From: Helichrysum umbraculigerum
Taxonomy: Eukaryota; Streptophyta; Magnoliopsida; Asterales; Asteraceae
Assembly: GCA_949592205.1 (NCBI GenBank)
Contig: CATIUR010000006.1
Location: 12,727,001 to 12,791,000 of the forward strand
Length of the DNA stretch: 64,000 bases
Direction: 5' to 3'
Below, piece after piece: positions 25,719-36,166 of this stretch. The notes under the pieces were generated by a model, which did no database searches, was not told where the DNA came from, and saw only the letters and a program-made list of their open reading frames with translations. The stretch's first letter is position 1, and every line of letters begins with the position of its first letter. The position numbers and the translations under genes are program-made.

Positions 25719-27513
25719 TGTAACATCCTCTCTTCTGGTCCGGTAAATTCTAATTTTAAATTGATGTATTTAATTGTATTAGAAATTATTTGATAATATG
25801 TGTTTAATTGCGAAACTTAATTAAATAAGCCTTAGGACTTATTGTGCTTAGTAAATTATTGTTTGTTTTAATTTACTATAGTTGAAGGTGCAATAAAATA
25901 AGTTTCTCGCAAATGGTTTTTAGGTTCCAGACAATAGATTGAAAGGGGACTAGTTTTAAGTGGATTCGGGTCGGTGGGAAAAGTGAGCCGACTTATAAAC
26001 TTTCCCAAATAGGAAAGTTCTTTACTTTCCTTATTTGGAAACTTAACCTAAAACCTCTAAAATCTTCAAATCACTTAGAAATCTTGAAATCAAATTCAAA
26101 TTAGTGATCTTGTGCTGATTGTGATCTTGTGATAGCATAAACATCATCATCATCACCTTGAAATCCTTAATTTGGTAAGTTCTTGATTTTGGTTAGTTCA
26201 CAATTTGATTGGATTGATGTTGTATGATGATTTTGATGTTATGATATTTTATAACATGCTTAAATGATACTATATAAACTATAAACTGTTGCTGGAATCA
26301 AATCTGTGGTGAATTTGGTTAGTTTTTAGTTTGCTGAAATCTGTCATGGAAGGCCAGGGTTTCACCTGTTCGTCGCCTGAAGCCGGCGGGTTCCCATGAA
26401 GCCGGCGGCTTCCCATTGAAGCCGGACGGCTTCACCCAAACGACTTGTATTTCTGACCTCGGGTACAAAATGGAAATGCTGAAGGAGGCTAGAAGCCGGC
26501 GGCTTCCTTTGAAGCCGGCGGCTTGGGGGTTATTCCAGCAAATGTTTTGTTTAACTTTTAAGACTTGTTCTAACTAGTTGCTTGCAATGTAAATTGTACT
26601 TATAGACATGATAACACATGATAGTTGTTATACTTAGGGACTTATGATAATTGTAATGTTAATTGAGTTAAGTTCCTAATGATTTAAATTGAAGTAATTC
26701 AAGTGTTATGATCTTGATTACTAACTTTTACCTGATTGTTGATTCTCAGATAATCAAAGAGCTCAGCGAGATAAGACAGCTGAGTAAGTGGAACGAGATA
26801 ATCAGGTGAGTGGATTTGAAACTCACAGTTTGATTTGGTTGTGTCTGTTTGATTTCAATCAGTAATTATAGGATTACTATTGATAGTATGTTAACTTTGA
26901 AATGATATGCCATATGATTGGTAGTTTGATTAGCCTGTGAGCTTGATTGATAAATCCAGAGGTCAACTAGATTGTCAGTTGAACTTGATTGCTAATGTTG
27001 GTCAACACAGGGTTGCGTACATGTGTTGATAGAGATTAGCATTTAGTTAGCGGTTAATCACTGTTTTGGCCTACAGTTGATGTAAGTGTTCTGATGGGGC
27101 CACCCGGAACAGGGTCCTTAGGAACCACCGTTCCTCTTGACGATGTTTGTTACATTATTGGTTGTGAACATATTGCTAGCTAAATTGAATTGTAGTTGAT
27201 AATTTATTCACTTAGCTTCGTGCTAATCCCTCAATTTACTTCCTGCAGGTTATGTATATTATGTGGGTAGTCAGGAAGGATGTTTTGATGCTGGGAATGT
27301 TTGAAACTTGCAACTCTGATCCAGTTTGTAATAAATAATGTTTTATAGTATATAATGCCCCGGGTTTGTAGACATGTTAACTATGTTTGTTTAGTAGTTA
27401 AACATGTTGTATAAAGGTTTGCGAAAATTTCTAGCAGGTTTTAATAGAATATGTATTTCAAGTAGTCGCTTCCGCCAAGCTTATTATTATATTGTTGTCT
27501 TAAATGAGGGGCG

Positions 27514-27518
<5 letters not shown>
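25719..27518 (+). repeat. G1 3' LTR (full length)
   Basis: 1800 bp. In order: start TGTAACATCC, TATA-like CTTATAAAC near 25992, an (ATC)n leader near 26141, donor TTTGGTAAGTTC (GT 26175), GAAGCCGGCGGCTTC array, TTACTAAC branch-like site near 26719, acceptor TTCTCAG (AG 26748-26749), 56-bp candidate mini-exon 26750-26805, donor CAGGTGAGT, end GCGCTATA. The terminus is TA and not CA. Confidence 0.9.
26379..26525. repeat. GAAGCCGG-CGGCTTC near-palindrome array (G1)
   Basis: Five copies of a 15-16-base CpG-rich near-palindrome at 26379, 26398, 26418, 26492 and 26511. The 5' LTR copy of the array lies near 20185-20320 and contains one degraded unit. Confidence 0.88.
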
Positions 27519-27556
<38 letters not shown>

Positions 27557-27653
27557 TAGTTCATTGAACATACGTAATACTAAGTTTTCATTCATTTGAA
27601 AAATATCCATTCGAGATCAATTGCAGTATATATCTTTTATATGTACATATGTG

Positions 27654-27657
<4 letters not shown>

Positions 27658-27732
<75 letters not shown>
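27658..27732. repeat. (TA)n microsatellite
   Basis: About 37 AT dinucleotides in the G2 LTR, right of the G1 insertion. Confidence 0.95.
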
Positions 27733-27735
<3 letters not shown>

Positions 27736-28127
27736 TAGTCGTTATATACATAAAATAATATCCCATACAATACGTTTAACTTGTAATCATCTACTTAATT
27801 TCTAAATATTAATGTTCTCAACAATTGTCGTGTACACTTAGTCGTATTATTTATACTAAGTTTGACTAAAATACACCTTCGTATAAACGAACACTATTTT
27901 ATCTATATTTGAAAAATATATATATATGTTTTCCATTCACTTTTAAAACTTTCGTATTTATGTAACACATTTATTATATATGTAATTATTATACGCTTCA
28001 TGTGACTAAATATATAAAGAAGACAATTTACGTGATCATAGTTTACAATTTATTGGACATTCGGTTTAGTCAATATACACGATCCAGCGCCACATGTCTG
28101 ATCCGTTTTTGAGGCCACCATAACGAG

Positions 28128-28250
28128 ACCCGTTCGGGTCTAGAGTGATACCCGTTCGGGTATGTCCCCTCACCCAATCGGGTGGAGCACTTCACCCTTC
28201 CGGGTTTGGTTACTCACCCGTTCGGGTTTGGTTCCTCACCCGTTCGGGTG
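28128..28250. repeat. ACCCGTTCGGGT palindrome array, period about 22 bp (G2)
   Basis: Six copies or variants start at about 28128, 28149, 28171, 28193, 28216 and 28238. Two are mutated (ACCCAATCGGGT and ACCCTTCCGGGT). The spacing of 21-23 bp is close to two helical turns. Confidence 0.88.
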
Positions 28251-29361
28251 TTGTGGTTCCAGTTCTGTGCTCTATTCGAACTAAAAATTAAATCGCATCA
28301 TTCAACATTTTTGTTATGATTTCGTGTTAAATCCTCTTTGCAAATGTTATAGAGGATACATACAAGCTTTATTCACATGATTTTACCCATTTATCTAACT
28401 TATATACTTACTAAAATACTTGTACAAGGTATATTTTTGGTCCAAAAATTACCATCACCAACAACTTCATCTTACTTAGTTTTGATTCGCTTTTTGTTTT
28501 CAATCTATCATAATCATCAAGTATTATACATAACATATCAACAAATTTATGAATGAAATTTGAGAAAATTTTCTCACAGTGGTATAGAAATGCGATGATG
28601 ATGATGATGATATAATGATCTGATAATGATGATGGTGGAGATGAGATGTTGTGGCTTCTGCTCTTGCTTGCCTCCGTCGAATGATCAGAGAGAGAGAAGG
28701 AAAGGAAGAAAGTTGGTGTGTGCATTATTGGATTGATGGTGCATGTATCTGTGTTTTGAAAATAAAGCTGAGGGAAGTGGAAATATGGGTGCAATCGGTA
28801 TGGTCTTAGTACCATCATGTCTGAAGATATTTTAGTTGCAGTAATCTTTTAGCTATTTAACTCGTTAATTCCAGGTACGGGTCCAATTATATAAATTTCA
28901 AAATTTATTATTTGAAATGTTTATTTTGTAGTATTTTTCTAAATACTTTATTCGAAATAATAAAAATAAAATTTTTATTATTTTTGATTATCGGATATGT
29001 TTTGTATTGTTTCTGTTTCGTACGATACGTTTTATATAAAACGTATAGATGTTTCGTTTTCTTTTCATTTTTTTCGTTGCTCACGAAATACTTTCAACTA
29101 AATAATGATTCAAAATAGTTTCGTGTTCTCTCTAAATTTTTGTATCACCAACAATCGTATTTGTTTTTGTCGGGTTTATTCCGATAATAGTTCGTGTAAT
29201 TATAAATAATTACAAAATTCTTAATACTTTTTGTATTAAAGTTTTGGGCACGCTAGACTTATCTCACATCAATAGTTTAGTTTAATTTTTTTGTAGGGAA
29301 TTAACGTAAGAAATGCACATGATTAAGTATAAGTCCATACCTAATTTGGAGGAGTGTCACA

Positions 29362-30700
29362 TTCTCCCCCCGTTAGAGAAATCTCGTCCCGAGATTTAAG
29401 TCGAGTCGTGAGTCTCGGTCCCGTATTCCAAAGGATGAGGATATTTCTTTCGCATTTCATCCTAACGTTCCTAGGTAAACTCTGGGCCACGTTTTGAGTT
29501 CCCACGAACTTTGACGAGTTTAATTCGACGATGCCGAAGTTTCCGCGTTTTCGAATCAATTGCTTCGATAGGTTTTTCCACGAAGTTGAGTTTCGAGTCA
29601 ATGAAAACTTCGTCAGGAGGGATGATTAGGGTTTCGTCCGAAAGACACTTTTTCAGGTTGCTAACGTGGAAAGTGTCGTGGATACTGCTGAGTTCTTGTG
29701 GCAGTTTGAGTTTGTAAGCGACAAACTAATCCTTGCAAGGATTTCAAAAGGTCCGACATATCGCGGGTTCAGTTTTCCTCGTTTTCCAAATCGTGCTATC
29801 CCCTTCCAAGGCGATACTTTGAGTAGGACTATGTCTCCTACTTGAAACTCAAGAGGTTTTCGGCAGTTATCAGCGTACCTCTTCTGTCGGTCTCGTGCCG
29901 TTTTTAACCGCTGAAGTACTTGAGATATCTTGCCAGTAGTTTCCTGGACAATCACAGGGCCGGATAGTTGTCTGTCACCCCATCTCTGCCCAACAGAGTG
30001 GTGATCGGCACTTGCGTCCATACAACGCCTCAAATGGTGCCATCTGTATACTGGTGTGATAACTATTGTTGTAAGAAAATTCTGCTAGAGGTAGGTGAGT
30101 ATCCCAGTTACCTCCAAAGTCAATCACACATGCTCGCAACAAGTCCTCAAGCGTTTGTATCATTCGCTCGCTTTGGCCGTCGGTTTGAGGATGATAGGCA
30201 GTACTCATATCTAGTCGAGTACCAAGTGCCTTTTGGAGTGACTACCAAAAGTGAGATGTAAATCGGGTATCTCTATCAGAGATAATGGATAATGGCACAC
30301 CATGTCTGGAAACAATCTCCTTCAGATAGATTCTAGTCAGCTTCTCCATCTTATCTGTTTCCTTGATGGCTAGAAAGTGGGCTGATTTCGTAAGTTTGTC
30401 GACAATCACCCATATGGTATCTGCTCTAGATGTCGTTTTGGGTAACTTCGTGATGAAGTCCATCGTGATTTGTTCGCATTTCCATTGCGGCAATTCGGGT
30501 TGTTGCAAAAGGCCTGACGGTTTTTGGTATTCTACCTTGGCTTTCGCACAAGTTAGGCATTTGCTAACATAAGTTGCAATATCTCGATTCATGCCAGGCC
30601 ACCAATAGAAACCCTTCAGATCTTGGTACATCTTATCTGCACCAGGATGTATCGAGTAGTGGGACTTATGAGCTTCGTCTAATATCAGCTTGCGTAATTC
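29362..30700 (-). pseudogene. pol: G2 pol, integrase and chromodomain
   Basis: Minus-strand integrase. The zinc domain includes WWPGMNRDIATYV and CLTCAKAKVEYQ. The catalytic core has first Asp in TMDFITKLP, second in SIISDRDTRFTS and Glu in TDGQSERMIQTLED. A TAG at about 30241 interrupts HFW-SLQ, probably from CAG. The GPY/F module (KLNPRYVGPFEI) lies near 29760. The chromodomain is only recognisable in a shifted frame near 29500 (LVKVRGNSKRGPEFT). The end is followed by GGGGGGAGAA, the polypurine tract, and the 3' LTR at 29361. Confidence 0.85.
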
Positions 30701-30733
30701 GTCTACACACGGAACTTAAATTTGGTTCATAAA

Positions 30734-31112
30734 CTACAACACTCCGTTGTCCTTTGTTTGAAGTTGTTTTTCCATCACCTTCAAGGATTCATCCTTCAAA
30801 TGTTCCGGAGTGAAGGATATTTGTTGTGCGTCCCGAATTTGTGTAACCAGATTCGAGTGGATAGTCAATCCCAAAGCTGGAACTCTGCGGGGTTTGACTC
30901 TCTCCTTACGACTCAGGGCATCAGCTAATATGTTTGCCTTGCCCGGATGGTATTTGATCTCACAGTCGTAATCGTTTAGCAATTCGACCCAACGTCGTTG
31001 TCTCATGTTTGAGTTCCTTCTGGTCGAATATGTGTTGAAGACTTTTATGGTCTGTGAATATGGTACACTTAGTGTCATACAGATAGTGTCTTCAAATCTT
31101 CAATGCAAAAAT
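30734..31112 (-). pseudogene. pol: G2 pol, RNase H C-terminal part
   Basis: Contains NMRQRRWVELLNDYDCEIKY and HPGKANILADALSRKE, the conserved end of gypsy RNase H, leading into integrase. The upstream half of the domain lies 21.4 kb away at 52519-52760, because C1 inserted between DLELGAVIF and the following ALK codons. The AAAAT duplication sits on both sides of C1. Confidence 0.88.
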
Positions 31113-31503
31113 TGATAGTCCCTTACGGCGATCTTGATCGAGTCACACAATTCAATTGAATGCGGAATCAACAATTGAACATTAACACAAACGAATCAAT
31201 CAATCAAACAAACCCAATATTAACGTATTCAAATACTTGTTTTTTGATATTGACCAACTAGCTTACAGGGATTTTCGACTAATTGCGTTTAGGGTTATTC
31301 GTCAACCCTAAAACTGATTACAAAACATGTTTATATACTAAACACTGAATCCTGGGACATTACAGACAACGTCGCGGGCCTAGGCCCAGCTAACTGACGT
31401 CGCATGTGCGACATTACAGACAACGTCGCTCAAGTCAGCAATCCTAATTACAATTAAAAATACGAGCTAGACCAACTGACAGACACACTAACATGCACCA
31501 ACA
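31113..31503 (-). repeat. C1 3' LTR
   Basis: 391 bp. Plus-strand ends are TGATAGTCCC and GCACCAACA. It lacks a 27-bp stretch of the other LTR within its GCGAC/GTCGC repeats. The purine tract (minus GGGGGAGTT) follows at 31504-31512. Confidence 0.93.
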
Positions 31504-31735
31504 AACTCCCCCGTGTCTTCAGCTTGGTCTTCAAAGATTTCTTCAATCAAACCCAGCTCGCAGGAAACTTCCCATCTGCATGTATACCATAAGTAACGCA
31601 AACTTCAACAACTTTGTGAAATTGATCGGCAAGCTTCTTGTTGAACTCATTATTTGCGTTAACCCGAATCCTATTGTCGAAGAGTTTTCTCAAATCCTTT
31701 TTATGAAGAATTTACAAACTCATAGGATCGAACAC

Positions 31736-34195
31736 TCAAAATGCAGCTTGTCTCAAGTTCCAAATACCTCCATGTTCTAGCTGCGGTTCTGACTCAGGGA
31801 CAAATATAATCACAGCTTCACCCGTATGTGGATCAAGTTCCCAATGTACAAATCTGTGAAGAAAATCGTAAGGAACTTTCTCCAGAGGTATTTCAGTCAC
31901 ACAGTCATCCGGCGGATAGTGAACTTTGACTATTGGTTGACCTGTCTTCGGATCCAGCTTCTTCTTGAACGTATACTTAGTACCAAGCGTCGGCTTCAAT
32001 TTATTGTACCTTTTGGTTCTAACCTCTTGACACAAGGTTCTCTGAATATAATCAGCATAATTATTATCAACACGATTAATCAAATTTAATTGAGCTAATT
32101 TGTTGATCTCTCCCTTGGGCAAGGTACTCAATTTCTTGAATCTAAGCTTGAAATACTGAATACCATCCAATCTCTTAATCATAAACATTTTCTTTTCAAC
32201 CTTCCATCTTTTAATCAAACCCGTATAATCTCCACGAACTTTGTAAGATTTACACGTTACAGGTACAGGTTTAGCATATCTTCCACGAGGCCACCATTGA
32301 CCATGTCTAGCAGCCTTTTCTTCAGCAGTTTCTATGGCTGGTGCCTCTTGAGCTGGAGGAACTGAGGTAGTTTCCGGAGTAGGCCCTGCTTGAGAAGTAC
32401 TTGATTCTCCACGAGAGGCTTTTGCAGGACCCTCCTCATCTTCACTTGAGTCTGTCTCGATAAACGGAGCATCATCATATTGTTCATCAGAGTCTAACTT
32501 TTCATCTTCAACCGAAACCTCATCATCCATATCAAACACATATCCTGATTCCGTCTCAAAACCAGCTTCATTAACCATTCTTTGAATAAAAGATAAATCT
32601 GCAAACGAGTAATCAACGGCCAGTGGTATCGGCTGTCCTGGAATATCATCAACAGAAAAATAATCTAAACGAGGTAAGTTGTCATTAGAAACATTTTCAA
32701 TTACAGGAGTTGGGGTTACATTTTTTGGTCCTAGTGACTCTACATGTGGATCCCCAGACCCAATCTCCCCCGAGGCACTAGACCTAGCCTCCAGAACATT
32801 CACCCAATTCTGCAATTCAGCAATCTGCTTTGACTTAACTTCAATGATAGCCGATTGAGAAGCATTCTTCTCAGCTTGTTCTTCCATCATCCACTGCATC
32901 TTCTGCATATCATCCATCATCTTTTGCAGAAATGCAGGAGGAGGCTCAACAGCTAAGACTTGCTGAGGTGGCGGGATCACCGGAGTTCTGGAGGAAGAAG
33001 ATTTACGAGAATGGCGACGAAGAGGTTGAAAATCTTCATCATCGGGATCATCACCGTCGCGAATACGCTTTCCAGTATCCCGTGGAACATAACGTCTCCC
33101 CTCTTTCAACCGACGGTTGATTCTTTTATATTTTTAAGGATTTTGACGTCGAATGGTTTCCATTTGAGAAGGATGTGGCACGGCACCATCAGAATCCAAA
33201 GGAGTCTCACATCCATCCTTTGTTTTCACAATAGCAGAATCATCAGAATCAGATCCCTCAGTAGTGTCATGAGAACCCGTCTCCTCAACATGGCCAAATT
33301 GTTCAATGTTGACCAAATCATCCTCAACATTCTCCCCCGCAGTGTGAACAGGTATATTCACAAGTGGTTGTTGCGGTTGCTGTGGTGCTGGGGCATCCAT
33401 ATACTAAGGATCAGGCGGCGGTACGTAATGCTCATTGAGAATAGCACCGAATAAAGGAGTATCCGGTGGTGCCTGAACCCCCTTTTCCTGAGCAGAGCAT
33501 ACAGCGAAGATCCTGCTCATCATTGGCGTGATCTTCAATGTATTATCCACATCACCCTGTTGTTGAAGTGCTGGGTGATGGAGATTGATAAAAAGCTGTA
33601 CAAAACGCGGATACAATCCCCATTTATTAGCCCCACCGTTGACGTTATCTACCATAGCCTTGAAAATAAATCCAGAGTAATTGTAGGGCTTGTTGTAGAC
33701 CAAGGCGAGCATAGCAGAAGCTAGACGATAACTTATACCGTCTGTACCAGCCTTCCTGTTTCCTAAGCAAACAATAAAGATATGCATAAGATATCTCCAG
33801 ACCCAGGTGAGATTTGCCTTACGATATTGATCTGTTGGAACCCCCGGATAACCCATCCTTTGCATGCCACTTGTAATGAATGAGGTATCGAAAAGCACAG
33901 GCATATCAGGCTGATCATTAAGCTGTAGTAGCTCACGAATTCCCTGTTCTGTCAAGACAATCTGTGTATCCAAAACTGTAGACACAATGCGAGCCACATT
34001 GTTCTCAGTTACGATCAAAGCGTTTCGCCAGAAAGGTCCAACCAGATTCTTGTAAACAATAGTGTCATCTGTAATAGCATGAAAAATGCGAGAACGACGT
34101 AAAAAAGCAATCATTTGGCGAAACGGAGGTGCATTTTTGTGAGTATCGTCTAAGTATGCCATGGTATTGTGACGAACCTCATAAGCTAACGCCAT
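31736..34195 (-). pseudogene. C1 additional ORF downstream of pol (env-like position), two in-frame stops
   Basis: One reading frame of about 819 codons on the minus strand, interrupted by TAG at about 33404 and TAA at about 33134; no frameshift is needed. The N-terminal 260 residues look folded and include NTMAYLDD, RIFHAITDD, GMQRMGYPG and WRYLMHIFIVCLGNRKAG. The middle is acidic and Ser/Thr-rich (DEDFQPLRRHSRKSSSSRT, coiled MQKMQWMMEEQAEKN). The C-terminus is basic and then Pro-rich. I recognise it as the kind of ORF that follows pol in Asteraceae Copia elements; its function is unknown. No signal peptide or transmembrane segment is obvious, so 'env-like' describes position only. A splice-acceptor-like TGTTTTCAG ends two bases before the ATG. 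Confidence 0.7.
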
Positions 34196-34900
34196 ATCTG
34201 AAAACAGTACATAATATATACTCGAAAGACGTTAGAATGAACATAATATATTATACCAAAGTTGTCACAAAAGAAGGATTTCATTGATATGTTAAATAAT
34301 TACAAAGTTACGAATATACATATCAAATCCTAAACCCTAAACCCTAAACCTAGACCTAGGATCCCAGTGAAACAGATACAGCCAAAATCCAAGACAAGGT
34401 CAGGCTAAGATTCAAGACAAGGATGGTATCCCAGCAGACCACGTCTACAGATAAATAACTGGGAGTATGTCCCAATTATCATACAGAAGCTTTAAGGCAT
34501 TTTATCGAGTAAGAACACTCGCAAGACACCAGAAAGCACAAAAGGATCAACGACCGGAAGGTAGACCTTCTAGCCGTGAATTGGCGTTGCTGAACAGCAT
34601 TTTGGGCAGAAGCAGTGAACACAGTCTTTCTCATTCAGTTAGTAACTGAAAGAAATCGCCCGCCATTGCTGGGTGAAAGTTTGACAGTTAGACTTAGAAA
34701 CGTAGAAACATGACTGATATGTGCGACAACAAGGGTAACGTCACATAACTAAGAGCGATGTAGACAGTACGTCGCAGAATATTTGCACAAAATCAATGGC
34801 GACATCAACTATAATGTCGCACAAATGATGAGCGACGTTAAAGGGGATGTCGCATATTGCAATTAAATGTGAATTTAATCACAGAAATAAAACATTGCGA
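34196..34900 (-). other. C1 spacer before the additional ORF, with GCGAC/GTCGC motifs
   Basis: Noncoding. About ten GCGAC or GTCGC motifs lie in 34720-34905. The spacer continues at 40280-40877 and 44196-45350 once the gag-only element and S1 are removed. Confidence 0.7.
34329..34350. repeat. Short interstitial telomere-type repeat / telo-box
   Basis: Three CCTAAAC-type units about 140 bp upstream of the C1 additional ORF. Telo-boxes (AAACCCTAA) are known in plant promoters. A role here is speculative. Confidence 0.55.
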
Positions 34901-34905
34901 CATAG

Positions 34906-35293
34906 TGTGAAAACCCAATAACGATCTAGCTCTAGATTGTTTAGATCTAATCTAGGATCAATGATAACAAAGATAATAATATGCAGCGGAATAGAACAAT
35001 AACATCAAAGTTATCATAACAAAAAGCCTCAATTCTATTTGATCATGATAGAACGATTATACAAATATAACAGGATCAAGAAACCTTGATCTTGAGGCTA
35101 AACAAACCCTTAGACGTCTACATTATGTGTGCACACCAAAACCTACGTCCCTATGTCTCTTTATATAATAGAGATCTTTAGGGTTACAAGAAATCATAAT
35201 TATACTAGAAGACTAATTAAAATAAAACAATTCATCTTTAGTCCCTCAACTTGCATCTTTTATTTTGTCTCATCAAATTAATAAATCCTAACA
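34906..35293 (-). repeat. Gag-only element 3' LTR
   Basis: 388 bp, with plus-strand ends TGTGAAAACCC and AATCCTAACA. Confidence 0.95.
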
Positions 35294-36166
35294 ATCTTTC
35301 CCTATTTGATGATGACAAAATATCGATCTTCTTGCAAAACTTCCCCTTAACTCTTGATTTCTTGTAATCATATCATGCCTTGCGATAAGTTGCAAATCTG
35401 AATCTTCAAATTCTTCTTCCCCTTTTTGTCATAATCCAATAGGGGTCTTTTGCAACTTGTAAACACTTCCCCTCAAGTGTTACATGTAGATGATGAAACA
35501 TTAAACAGTAAGCTTCCCCTTAAAATATGTTCACCATCTCTTGAATCTCGAAATCCGATTGGCTCTATGTAATGATTACTGGTCGGTGAAGAAAATAGAG
35601 TATAACAAACTTAATAAAGAAGTTAAATCTTCCAAACTTGTACCTTATATCTTGTACTATCCACGACGTCGAACTTATAATCCAATGTATAAGTAGACCG
35701 CAATCTCTTTGACAAAAATCCTTATTTTTCCAACATAAGTCACTGAGCATACCAAAACTCTTTCAAGTGATAGCAAATGTGAGCATTGAGCATCATAAGT
35801 TTAATCTCACACGTTTGCTAGATTTGTCAAGTCTTCGTCGTCTCCATACAAACCAAACAAGTTATCTTCAAAGCTCTTCATCCACCACTTTGAGATATGA
35901 TAAGATACAAACCCATCAAACTTAACTACAATATCATATAAGCTATAATCGATCTTCTTCGTAATCACATCTTCATATAATCTTCATGAATGAGCCATTA
36001 AATCAATAAGAATAAATTGTTATTAAAACAATTCCAATCGAGATCCAAACTTTTCTTATACAGTAACCATAAGAACTGTACAGATAACCATCCAATAATA
36101 GCAACGAATACCATGTAGTACCATCCATGACGAGTATCACTAATTCCGCTAGTGTTTGAAAAATGA
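35294..36166 (-). other. Gag-only element 3' noncoding region
   Basis: No recognisable pol remnant in any frame. It ends at the purine tract 35304-35294 next to the LTR. Confidence 0.65.

Larger units (their letters stand above)
10237..27518 (+). mobile_element. G1: chromovirus (Tekay/Del-like Ty3/gypsy), broken
   Basis: Plus-strand element: 5' LTR 10237-10743 plus 20029-20993 (split by N2), primer site 20997-21008, gag, PR, RT, RNase H, integrase with chromodomain to 25706, purine tract 25705-25717, 3' LTR 25719-27518. TATAT on both sides is compatible with a target duplication but sits in a TA repeat. The coding region has a gag-pol frameshift, an RT frameshift and one nonsense codon. LTR divergence by eye is about 1%, plus one 326-bp deletion in the 5' LTR. 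Confidence 0.9.
27524..29361 (-). mobile_element. G2 chromovirus 3' LTR, starting segment
   Basis: The minus strand starts TGTGACACTCCTCC at 29361, right after the purine-rich end of G2 pol. It holds a pyrimidine-rich leader with TCTCTCTCTC near 28690 and an (ATC)n run near 28600. A six-copy ACCCGTTCGGGT array lies at 28128-28250, and the segment ends in TA repeats where G1 inserted. Open frames here (for example 28411-28818) look like leader artefacts and not genes. Confidence 0.8.

Noticed and set aside
28128..28250. CRISPR-like regular repeat array
   Set aside because: The repeats are 12-base palindromes with 10-base spacers inside a plant LTR. There are no cas genes, and eukaryotic nuclear context is clear.
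32960..33454. 164-codon plus-strand frame
   Set aside because: Antisense shadow of the C1 extra ORF. Other plus-strand frames over 46685-49627 are likewise shadows of C1.
31736..34195. True envelope glycoprotein
   Set aside because: No signal peptide, transmembrane helix or furin-like site was found. Only the position resembles env.
34329..34350. Telomere or chromosome end
   Set aside because: Only three units within a retrotransposon; too short for a telomeric tract.
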